The position numbers and the translations under genes were made by a program. A DNA stretch of 64,000 nt, taken from assembly GCF_000519185.1 (NCBI RefSeq), contig NZ_JAFA01000029.1, positions 39,005 to 103,004 on the forward strand. Reading direction: 5' to 3'. Below, piece by piece: positions 26,320 to 33,560 of this stretch; position 1 is the stretch's first letter; each line of letters begins with the position of its first letter. The notes beneath the pieces are model-generated. The model was not told the origin of the DNA, made no database searches, and saw only the letters and a program-made list of their open reading frames with translations. This DNA comes from Paraburkholderia nodosa DSM 21604 (GTDB lineage: Bacteria > Pseudomonadota > Gammaproteobacteria > Burkholderiales > Burkholderiaceae).

Positions 26320-27393
26320 TCAGAACGAGTGGTGAATGCCCGCGAGCACAATCGCCTGATTACGCCCGCTCGACACGCCCGCGGTGAAAAAGGCCGCCTG
26401 GGCTTCGGAGTTGGCGTGTTGGTAAAGCGCGTTCACATAGACCTGCGTGCTCTTCGAAAGCGAATACACGTCGCCGATCATCGCCTGGGTCCAGCGGCGC
26501 CCGGACAGCGTGGACGTCGCCGCGCCGCCCACTACGGCGTTGGCCGTCGTGAACTGGTAGTTCGCACCGGCGTCGTAGCTCTGGAACGTGTCGGAGTAGC
26601 CATTTGACTGCAGCTTCGTGCGAGTGTAGAGCCCGTGTACGAGCAGCTTGCCGAATGAGTACGACGCGCCCACGCCCATGTTCTCGACCTTGTCGGCGAT
26701 ATACGTGGCCGCCGGTTGACCCTGGAACTCCGTGATGCCGGTAGTCGCTATCGATACCGAGCGGTCGTGCTCGTTCGACCACGACGCGCCGGCCTTGAAC
26801 GGACCATTAGCATAACTGAGCGAAAAGCTCATCGTTCTGCCGGTCGAAAAGTTCGTGGTATTGCCGAAGCCGAACATCGCGCCCGCCGTGAAGCCGTAAA
26901 AGCTCGGCGAACGATATTTGACCGAGTTGTTGTAAGGCACGACGCCCGTATCCGCCAACTGGTCGATGTTGCCCGGGTGGAACGCGTACCAGCTCGCCGC
27001 GAGATACGCCGTGCTGAACGGACCGAGTGTGTCGAACGAGAACGGCGTTTGATTGCCCAGCGTGAGCGTGCCGAACTGCTCAGAATTCAGGCCCACATAC
27101 GCCTGGCGGTTGAACAGCGTGTTGGCCTTCGCCAACGCGCCCGTATTGGTGTAGAAGCCGTTTTCCAGCTGGAAGATCGCCTTGAGGCCCCCGCCCAGAT
27201 CTTCCTGGCCGCGCAGGCCCCAGCGGTCGGGCTGGGTGTTGCCCTGCTCCATCATCCACTTCGAGTGACCCCCGACGTTGCTGATGTAGGCCACGCCCGC
27301 ATCCAGACTGCCATAAAGCGTGACGCTGCTTTGCGCCCATGCAGACGAGACGGCGCAAATGCCCGTCAACCCCGCGGCAATGAAATGCTTCAA
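26320..27393 (-). CDS. Gram-negative general porin
   Basis: 357 residues, outer-membrane 16-strand porin of the Burkholderia type. Signal peptide (KHFIAAGLTGICAVSSAWA) then mature QSSVTLYGSLDAG; the C-terminus ends in the outer-membrane signal LAGIHHSF with terminal Phe. The start is taken as TTG at 27393 because an AGGAG site lies 9 bases upstream and it yields a proper signal peptide; no ATG is suitably placed, and longer frames add unrelated sequence. Divergent from the Rieske operon and sharing its operator region, so it is probably the outer-membrane entry route for that substrate. Confidence 0.9.
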   Translation of the reverse strand: MKHFIAAGLTGICAVSSAWAQSSVTLYGSLDAGVAYISNVGGHSKWMMEQGNTQPDRWGLRGQEDLGGGLKAIFQLENGFYTNTGALAKANTLFNRQAYVGLNSEQFGTLTLGNQTPFSFDTLGPFSTAYLAASWYAFHPGNIDQLADTGVVPYNNSVKYRSPSFYGFTAGAMFGFGNTTNFSTGRTMSFSLSYANGPFKAGASWSNEHDRSVSIATTGITEFQGQPAATYIADKVENMGVGASYSFGKLLVHGLYTRTKLQSNGYSDTFQSYDAGANYQFTTANAVVGGAATSTLSGRRWTQAMIGDVYSLSKSTQVYVNALYQHANSEAQAAFFTAGVSSGRNQAIVLAGIHHSF

Positions 27394-27519
27394 CTTTGGA
27401 CTCCTGATCGTATGACGAAAAGCCGGGCGAGTTGATCCGGCATCCCCAACCCGCATGGCCAACTCATAGGCAGTGCGCGGCGTGCTTCTGTCGGCAAGCG
27501 CTCTCGCGTGGCTCCGTTT

Positions 27520-27535
27520 GTTCCATATATGGTTA
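27520..27535. promoter_or_regulatory. IclR-type operator, copy 1 (porin side)
   Basis: GTTCCATATATGGTTA, 13 of 16 bases identical to copy 2. It lies about 127 bp upstream of the porin start. Its right arm is degenerate. Confidence 0.55.
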
Positions 27536-27804
27536 GACGTGCTGCCTATGGAAAGTATAGAGACTCTTGCGAGACGCCAAAACACTTTTTTGGGACGGTG
27601 ATTCCCCCAGGTGCGGCCCGGCGCCCGGATGCGCCATACGCGCGTAAGTGCACGTGCCGTAAGCGTTTTGGCAACCAGAACGGCACCCTCGGCGACCCTG
27701 GCGGTGTCATCTTGCATGCTGCGGTCGGTGTTTTCCCCAGGCACGCCGGATTTCTATTTTTTTCTTCCCGAGACCGTCTCATAATTGACCATACACGAAC
27801 TACT

Positions 27805-27820
27805 GTTCCGTATATGGAAC
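27805..27820. promoter_or_regulatory. IclR-type operator, copy 2 (Rieske operon side)
   Basis: GTTCCGTATATGGAAC, a near-perfect palindrome (one mismatched pair), 24 bp upstream of the ferredoxin start. TTCC/GGAA arms are typical of IclR-family sites. The likely binders are the IclR proteins at 25306 and 31882. Confidence 0.7.
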
Positions 27821-27844
27821 ACGGTTGAACGGGAAAGGTGACAC

Positions 27845-28159
27845 ATGGCTGAAGAATGGCGCTGCGCCGGGCATGCCGGCGATCTGTCCGAAGACGGGCC
27901 GCTCGAATACAAACTCGACGGCACGGAGATCGGCATCTACAAGGTGGGCGACGAGATCTACGCGCTGGAAAACGTCTGCCCACACGCTTACGCGTTGCTG
28001 ACGCAGGGCTTCGTCGATGGCGACACCGTCGAATGTCCGCTGCACGAAGCCGTGTTCCATATCCCGACCGGCAAGTGCCTCAAGGAGCCCGGCGGCCGCG
28101 ATCTGAAGAGGTACTCAGTGCGGCTCGCCGGTGAAGAAATCCAGATCAAGGTGGAATGA
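27845..28159 (+). CDS. Rieske-type [2Fe-2S] ferredoxin of a ring-hydroxylating oxygenase
   Basis: 104 residues. Rieske ligands Cys45-His47 (CPHAYALLTQG) and Cys64-His67 (CPLHEAVF) are in place. It should carry electrons from the FAD reductase (38585) to the oxygenase (28508). First gene of the long catabolic run, 24 bp behind the operator-like palindrome, with an AAAGGTGA ribosome site. Confidence 0.94.
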   Translation: MAEEWRCAGHAGDLSEDGPLEYKLDGTEIGIYKVGDEIYALENVCPHAYALLTQGFVDGDTVECPLHEAVFHIPTGKCLKEPGGRDLKRYSVRLAGEEIQIKVE

Positions 28160-28160
28160 C

Positions 28161-28472
28161 ATGCGAGAAGTCCCCGTGAATTTCAATCCGTCGCTCAAGC
28201 CCTGGCTCGCGCCGCAGCCGAACAACGTCGCCGGCAAGGGCGTGATCGAACAGCCGGGCGAAGCGCAAAACATGGTGTGGCAAACGCGTAAGGCGGAGCC
28301 CACGCAATACGAAAACGACTTCGGCGACGCGCTCGAACAGGTGTTCGAAGCGGGCGCCGCCGAACTCGAGGAAGTCGTGTCGGGCCTGAACCGCATCGGC
28401 TTTCGCACGCCCGAAGGCGCAGCCTGGAACGCCGAGCGTCTCGCCGCCGAGTTCCGTTTGCTCGCCGAATGA
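28161..28472 (+). CDS. Small recombinase-like helix-turn-helix protein of Rieske clusters
   Basis: 103 residues, beginning MREVPVNFNPSLKPWLAPQP. The middle (NMVWQTRKAEPTQYENDFGD) and C-terminal part (GLNRIGFRTPEGAAWNAERL) resemble a small family named for its likeness to the DNA-binding helix-turn-helix of serine recombinases, found beside Rieske oxygenases. It has no catalytic recombinase domain, and its role is unknown to me; assembly factor or DNA-binding modulator are possibilities. Starts 1 bp after the ferredoxin stop. Confidence 0.78.
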   Translation: MREVPVNFNPSLKPWLAPQPNNVAGKGVIEQPGEAQNMVWQTRKAEPTQYENDFGDALEQVFEAGAAELEEVVSGLNRIGFRTPEGAAWNAERLAAEFRLLAE

Positions 28473-28507
28473 GCCGGCGCTGCCCACACTGAATACGGAG
28501 ACCCCAC

Positions 28508-29593
28508 ATGACGTCCCCCACGATTGAAGCCGCAGGCGGCGCCGATCCCATCCGCGCTTATCTCGACCGCGGCATCAAGAACTACTGGTATCCCGTCGCC
28601 CCGAGCTGGCAGGTGGGCAACGCGCCCATCGGCATCACGCGCCTCGGCGAACAGATCGTGTTGTGGCGCGATCAGGACGGCCAGGTCCATGCGCTCGAAG
28701 ACCGTTGCCCGCACCGCGGCGCACGCCTGTCCCTCGGCTGGAACCTCGGCAACCGCGTGGCGTGCTGGTATCACGGCATCGAAGTCGATGGCGGCGGCAC
28801 GGTGCAAAACGTGCCGGCCGTTTCGGCGTGCCCGCTCGAAGGGCAGAAGTGCGTGAAGTCGTATCCGGCGCAGGAGCATGCCGGCGCGGTGTTTCTGTGG
28901 TTCGGCGACGAAGCGCACCAGGAAGCCGCCCCGCTGCAATTGCCGGAGGAACTCGTTGGTGAGGAGTACGCAAGCTTTCTGTGCATGTCGAACTGGAAAT
29001 GCAATTACCAGTACGCCATCGACAACGTGATGGACCCGATGCACGGCGCGTATCTGCACGCCACTTCCCACTCGATGGCCGATGGCGACAAGCAGGCCGA
29101 CATGCGCGTGCGCAAGACCGAATCTGGCCTCATGTTCGAAAAGGTCGGCCAGCGCGACGTCAACTTCGACTGGGTCGAACTGGGCGAAACCGGCTGCCTG
29201 TGGATGCGCCTTGCGATTCCGTACAAGAAGAAGTTCGGCCCGGGTGGCAACTTCGGCATCATCGGCTTCGCCGTGCCGGTGGACGAAAACAACTGCCAGG
29301 TCTACTTCTGGCGCACGCGCAAAGTACAGGGCTGGCAGCGCGACGCATGGCGCTTCATGTATCGCAATCGCCTGGAAGGTCTGCATTGGGCCGTGCTGGA
29401 GCAAGACCGCTACGTGCTGGAAAGCATGGCGCCGAACGCGCGCGATCACGAATTCCTCTATCAGCATGATGTCGGCATGACGCGTGTGCGCCGCATGCTG
29501 CGCCAGCGCGCCCAGCAGCACTTTGCCGAACTCGACGCGCTGCGCGCCCAGCCGGACGCCAACGCACACACCGCCGGGCATGGCCATGCATGA
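28508..29593 (+). CDS. Aromatic ring-hydroxylating oxygenase, alpha subunit (single-component Rieske type)
   Basis: 361 residues. Rieske ligands Cys67-His69 and Cys86-His89 (CPHRGARLSLGWNLG and CWYHG), and mononuclear iron ligands His179, His184 (DPMHGAYLH) with Asp300 in LEQDRY; Asp172 or Asp176 would bridge the centres. Length and lack of a beta subunit place it with the homotrimeric phthalate/carbazole/vanillate-type oxygenases. It should dihydroxylate or mono-oxygenate an aromatic or heteroaromatic ring. Ferredoxin and reductase are in the same run. Substrate not inferable by eye. Confidence 0.94.
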   Translation: MTSPTIEAAGGADPIRAYLDRGIKNYWYPVAPSWQVGNAPIGITRLGEQIVLWRDQDGQVHALEDRCPHRGARLSLGWNLGNRVACWYHGIEVDGGGTVQNVPAVSACPLEGQKCVKSYPAQEHAGAVFLWFGDEAHQEAAPLQLPEELVGEEYASFLCMSNWKCNYQYAIDNVMDPMHGAYLHATSHSMADGDKQADMRVRKTESGLMFEKVGQRDVNFDWVELGETGCLWMRLAIPYKKKFGPGGNFGIIGFAVPVDENNCQVYFWRTRKVQGWQRDAWRFMYRNRLEGLHWAVLEQDRYVLESMAPNARDHEFLYQHDVGMTRVRRMLRQRAQQHFAELDALRAQPDANAHTAGHGHA

Positions 29594-30362
29594 CGCTACG
29601 TTCGCGGCGCAGGTCGCGCTCGCCGGGCGGCGCGTGGTCGTCACGGGCGGCGCACGCGGTCTGGGCGCGGCGTTCGTGAAGACGCTCGCAACGGCCGGCG
29701 CGCGTGTGACCTTCGGCGACGTGCTGGTCGAGGCGGGCGAGGCGCTCGCCCAGCAACTCTCTGCAGCGGGGCACGACGTTGCCTTCGCGCCGCTCGATCT
29801 CGCGCAACCGGCAAGCATCGCCGCCTTCGTCGATGCCGCCGCGCAGCGCATGGGCGGCATGGACGCGCTCATCAACAACGCGGCGATCACGAACTCGGGC
29901 GGCAAACTCGCGCACGAAGTGAGCGTAGAGACATGGGACGCGGTGATGGACGTGAACGTGCGCGGCACCTGGCTCATGTGCGCGGCAGCACAGCGCTGGC
30001 TGCGCGAGTCGGGTCGCGGCGCGATCGTCAACATCGCCTCCGATACGGCACTGTGGGGCGCGCCCAAACTGCTCGCCTACGTGGCGAGCAAGGGCGCCGT
30101 GATCGCGATGACACATTCGCTCGCGCGCGAGTTCGGCGCGGACGGCATCACTGTCAACGCCATTGCGCCCGGCCTGACCGAAGTGGAGGCGACGGCCTAT
30201 GTACCGGCCGAGCGCCATGCGTATTACCTCGAAGGGCGGGCGCTGCGGCGCGCGCAGGTGCCCGAGGACGTGACGGGCCCGGTGTTGTTCCTGTTGTCCG
30301 ACGCTGCGCGTTTCGTGACCGGACAATTGCTCCCGGTCAACGGCGGCTTCGTGATGAACTGA
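29580..30362 (+). CDS. Short-chain dehydrogenase (SDR), possible cis-dihydrodiol dehydrogenase
   Basis: 260 residues. Cofactor motif TGGARGLGAAF, NNAAI, catalytic Ser in NIASD, and Tyr/Lys in YVASKGAV (classical SDR). It overlaps the oxygenase gene by 14 bp at ATG 29580; a second ATG at 29586 is possible. Immediate coupling to the oxygenase suggests it oxidises the dihydrodiol product to a catechol. Confidence 0.9.
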   Translation: MAMHDATFAAQVALAGRRVVVTGGARGLGAAFVKTLATAGARVTFGDVLVEAGEALAQQLSAAGHDVAFAPLDLAQPASIAAFVDAAAQRMGGMDALINNAAITNSGGKLAHEVSVETWDAVMDVNVRGTWLMCAAAQRWLRESGRGAIVNIASDTALWGAPKLLAYVASKGAVIAMTHSLAREFGADGITVNAIAPGLTEVEATAYVPAERHAYYLEGRALRRAQVPEDVTGPVLFLLSDAARFVTGQLLPVNGGFVMN

Positions 30363-30407
30363 TTTCGTAGAACTGACGATACGTTCGAAAGAACCCAAGG
30401 AGAAAAC

Positions 30408-30944
30408 ATGGCCGATGCCGATATCGAGCGCAAGTCGTGGGACTGCCCCGCCGACGCGAGCTTTGAAGACTGGATGAACACGCGCGTAGCGCGCTTCGAA
30501 ACGCGCCGCTACGACTGGGACGCGCTGAAGTTCCAGGCCGACTACGACCCGAAGTACCGCCGCGCGCAGATGCGCTATGTGGGCACGGGCGGCACGGGCG
30601 TCGCGAAGGACGTCAACACCGTGCCCGCTGGCGGCTTCACGTTCTCGACCATGGTGATTCCGGCCGGCAACATCGGCCCGAGCCATATCCATATCGATGT
30701 CGAAGAAATCTTCTTCGTGCTGCGCGGCAAGATGAAGGTCGTCTGCGAGAAGGACGGCGAGACGTGGGAAGCCGTGCTGGGCGAACGCGACCTGATCTCG
30801 GTGCCGCCGGGCGTGTACCGCACGGAAATCAACGTGGGCGAGGAAGACGCGCTGATGTGCGTGATGCTCGGCTCGTCGAAGCCCATCACGCCGACGTATC
30901 CGCCCGACTCGCCGCTCGCGAAGATCAAGCGCGAGATGAAGTAA
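30408..30944 (+). CDS. Cupin-domain protein
   Basis: 178 residues, single cupin barrel. Metal ligands His93, His95 and Glu99 or Glu100 lie in GPSHIHIDVEEIFFVLRG; the second cupin motif reads VPPGVYRTEIN, lacking the usual histidine, so the metal site is incomplete or uses another residue. Could be an isomerase, a dioxygenase or a non-enzymic partner. Strong AAGGAGAAAAC ribosome site. Function in the pathway unknown. Confidence 0.8.
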   Translation: MADADIERKSWDCPADASFEDWMNTRVARFETRRYDWDALKFQADYDPKYRRAQMRYVGTGGTGVAKDVNTVPAGGFTFSTMVIPAGNIGPSHIHIDVEEIFFVLRGKMKVVCEKDGETWEAVLGERDLISVPPGVYRTEINVGEEDALMCVMLGSSKPITPTYPPDSPLAKIKREMK

Positions 30945-30973
30945 GCGACATAGCCGCAACCCGATCCGAAGCC

Positions 30974-31885
30974 ATGAACGACACGATCCACACGGCATCA
31001 TCAGCCGCCACGCTCGAAACGCGGCTCGCGCGCTTCGCACTGCATAGTGCGCGGGCGGGCGAGGCCAGCGTGAGTTATCGCGAAGCCGCGGGCGAGGGCG
31101 CGGGTGAGGACGATAAGGAGGCGCTGCCGCTCGTGCTCCTGCATGGCATCGGCTCCGGCGCGGCTTCGTGGGTGCAGCAGCTCGAAGCGCTCGGCGGCGC
31201 GCGCCGCGTGCTCGCCTGGGACGCGCCGGGTTACGGCGCTTCCACGCCGGTTGCGAGCGCGTCGCCGGTCGCGACGGACTATGCGCGCGTGCTGGCGGAC
31301 TGGCTCGACGCGCTGCGCATCGCGCGTTGTGCATTGGTGGGCCATTCGCTCGGCGCGATCATGGCCGGTGCGTTTGCCGCCGCGCATCCCGAACGCGTGG
31401 CCGGTTTGCTGCTGATCTCGCCGGCCGGTGGCTATGGCGCCGCCGATCCCACCGTGCGCGCGCAAAAGCGTGACGCGCGCCTCGCCATGCTGGCCGAACT
31501 CGGTCCGCAAGGTCTCGCGCAACAGCGCAGCGCGAACATGCTTTCGCCGCACGCCGACGACGCCGCACGCGCCTGGGTGCGCTGGAACATGGCGCGCATC
31601 GTGCCGCACGGTTACGCCCAGGCCACGCATCTGCTCGCGAACGCCGACCTCGCCGCCGACCTCGCGCGTTGCGTGGGCAAGGTGCCGATGGCCGTCGCCG
31701 TGGGCGCGCAAGACGCGATCACGCCGCCCGAGGCCTGCGAGCGGCTCGCACAGATCGCCCATGCGCCGTTTCATACCGTGCCGCGCGCGGGCCACGCGGG
31801 TTACATCGAACAACCGCAGGCTTATAGCACGCTGATCGAATCCACGCTGACTCGTACATTCAGTACTACGGAGCTCAAGGCATGA
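30974..31885 (+). CDS. Alpha/beta hydrolase, meta-cleavage product hydrolase-like
   Basis: 303 residues. HGIGSGAASWVQQL oxyanion region, nucleophile Ser125 in GHSLGAIMAG, His in PRAGHAGYIEQP. In ring-cleavage operons such serine hydrolases split the C-C bond of the meta-cleavage product. That fits the extradiol dioxygenase at 37626, but an ester or lactone hydrolase is equally possible. Its stop overlaps the IclR start by 4 bp (ATGA). Confidence 0.85.
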   Translation: MNDTIHTASSAATLETRLARFALHSARAGEASVSYREAAGEGAGEDDKEALPLVLLHGIGSGAASWVQQLEALGGARRVLAWDAPGYGASTPVASASPVATDYARVLADWLDALRIARCALVGHSLGAIMAGAFAAAHPERVAGLLLISPAGGYGAADPTVRAQKRDARLAMLAELGPQGLAQQRSANMLSPHADDAARAWVRWNMARIVPHGYAQATHLLANADLAADLARCVGKVPMAVAVGAQDAITPPEACERLAQIAHAPFHTVPRAGHAGYIEQPQAYSTLIESTLTRTFSTTELKA

Positions 31886-32748
31886 CACCCGACGTCGACG
31901 AAGACCGCAACGACGCCAGCTACCGCGTGCCGGGTCTGGAGCGCGGCCTGCGCATTCTGACCGAATTCTCGCCGCGCGAGCCGGTGCTCGACGCGCCCGA
32001 ACTCTCGCGCCGCCTGGGCATTCCGCGCACCACGGTGTTTCGTCTCCTGCAAACGCTCGAATCGCTGGGCTTTCTGGAGCGCGCCGACCGCGACCGCAAC
32101 TATCGCCTTGGCGTGGCTGTGCTGCGTCTCGGCTTCGAATACCTCAGCTCGCTCGAACTCACCGACCTCGGCCTGCCGTTGATCGAGGCGCTGCGCGACG
32201 CGACGGGACTGACCTCGCATATCGTGATTCGCGACGGACGCGACATCGTGTTCGTCGCCAAGGCGCAGAGCCACGCGCCCATTTTCAGCTCGGTGAAGGT
32301 CAATGTCGGCACGCGCCTGCCGGCGCATGCCACGACCCACGGCCAGGTGCTGATGGGCGATCTCACCCTCGGCGAACTGCGCGCGCTTTATCCGGAGCCA
32401 CGGCTCGAACGCTTCACGCCTTCCACGCCGGAGACCGTCGAGGCGCTCTTCGAGCGCATTCGCGAAGACGCCGAGCGTGGCTATGCCGTGAGCGAATCGT
32501 CGTTCGAGCGCGGCATTTCGGTGGTGTCGGCACCCGTGCGCAACGACACGGGCCGCATTGCCGCCGTGGTGACGACGACCATCCCGCGCCCCGGCATCGA
32601 CGTGCAACTGCTCGACGGCGGTTTGATCGAGAAGGTGCGCCACGCGGCCAACGAACTCTCGAAGCGCCTGAACTATCGGCCTCAGAACAGGCCTCAGGCA
32701 TCCGCAGGCAAGGGTGCGCCCTACATGAAAGCATTGGGGATCAAATGA
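31882..32748 (+). CDS. IclR-family regulator inside the catabolic operon
   Basis: 288 residues: helix-turn-helix LSRRLGIPRTTVFRLLQTLE and effector domain with LPAHATTHGQVLMG and GYAVSESSFERGISVVSAPV. A close paralogue of the protein at 25306 but without its N-terminal extension. Joined by 4-bp overlaps to both neighbours, so it is made with the enzymes it presumably controls. Predicted to bind the RTTCCRTA-type palindromes. Confidence 0.93.
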   Translation: MTPDVDEDRNDASYRVPGLERGLRILTEFSPREPVLDAPELSRRLGIPRTTVFRLLQTLESLGFLERADRDRNYRLGVAVLRLGFEYLSSLELTDLGLPLIEALRDATGLTSHIVIRDGRDIVFVAKAQSHAPIFSSVKVNVGTRLPAHATTHGQVLMGDLTLGELRALYPEPRLERFTPSTPETVEALFERIREDAERGYAVSESSFERGISVVSAPVRNDTGRIAAVVTTTIPRPGIDVQLLDGGLIEKVRHAANELSKRLNYRPQNRPQASAGKGAPYMKALGIK

Positions 32749-33560
32749 TTCAACTCGATTTGACCGGTCAGGTCGCGGTCGTGACGGGCGGTTCGTCCGG
32801 CATTGGCCTCGCCACCGCCGAACTCTTTTTGCGTGCGGGCGCAGCGGTTGCGATCTGCGGCCGCGACAACGATCGCCTCGCGCGCGCCGAACGCGGCCTG
32901 CGCGAGCGTTATCCGCAAGGGCAACTGCTCGCGTCGCGCTGCGATGTGCTCGACGCGGGCGAAGTCGCCGCGTTCGCGGCAGAAGTGGAAAAACGCTTCG
33001 GCCGCGCCGACATGCTCGTGAACAACGCGGGGCAAGGCCGCGTTTCCACCTTCGCCGATACGTCGGACGAGGCGTGGCGCGAGGAACTCGACCTCAAATA
33101 TTTCAGCATCATCCGCCCGACCCGCGCGTTTTTGCCCTTGCTGCGCCATGCCGCGAAAGCAGGCAACGCCGCGATCGTCTGCGTGAATTCGCTGCTCGCA
33201 CTGCAGCCCGAGCCGCATATGGTCGCGACCTCGTCGGCGCGCGCCGGGGTGCTCAGCCTCATCAAGTCGCTCGCCGTCGAACTCGCGCCCGAGCAGATCC
33301 GCGTGAACTCGATCCTGATCGGCATCGTGGAGTCGGGGCAGTGGCGCCGGCGCTACGAGAACGACCAGGAGGCGCAGTCCGCGGGCCAGAGCTGGGAAGA
33401 CTGGACGCAAGCGCTCGCGCGCAAGAAGCACATTCCGCTTGGCCGCTTCGGCCGCCCCGAAGAAGCCGCCCAGGCGCTGTTTTATCTGGCCACGTCCCTG
33501 TCGTCCTATACGACGGGCAGTCATATCGATGTATCTGGAGGCGTTGCACGTCATGTCTAA
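32745..33560 (+). CDS. Short-chain dehydrogenase (SDR)
   Basis: 271 residues. TGGSSGIGLATAEL cofactor loop, NNAGQG, a serine in CVNSLLALQ and downstream SSARAGVLSLIKSL. The usual Tyr-x-x-x-Lys reads SSARAGV here: the catalytic tyrosine and lysine appear to be missing or displaced. It may be catalytically unusual or a non-classical SDR. ATGA overlap with iclR and 8-bp overlap with the ThDP enzyme gene. Confidence 0.85.
   Translation: MIQLDLTGQVAVVTGGSSGIGLATAELFLRAGAAVAICGRDNDRLARAERGLRERYPQGQLLASRCDVLDAGEVAAFAAEVEKRFGRADMLVNNAGQGRVSTFADTSDEAWREELDLKYFSIIRPTRAFLPLLRHAAKAGNAAIVCVNSLLALQPEPHMVATSSARAGVLSLIKSLAVELAPEQIRVNSILIGIVESGQWRRRYENDQEAQSAGQSWEDWTQALARKKHIPLGRFGRPEEAAQALFYLATSLSSYTTGSHIDVSGGVARHV

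Larger units (their letters stand above)
27394..27844. other. 451-bp divergent regulatory region, porin / Rieske operon
   Basis: No gene is supported. It contains two IclR-type palindromes (27520-27535 and 27805-27820). A TTGACC at 27785-27790 is a possible -35 element for the operon, and the second palindrome would cover the -10 position, fitting repression by steric block or antagonism by inducer. Confidence 0.6.

Noticed and set aside
28161..28472. Mobile element or site-specific recombinase, because of the recombinase-like helix-turn-helix
   Set aside because: The protein is only 103 residues, has no catalytic serine or tyrosine recombinase domain, and no inverted repeats or attachment sites flank it.
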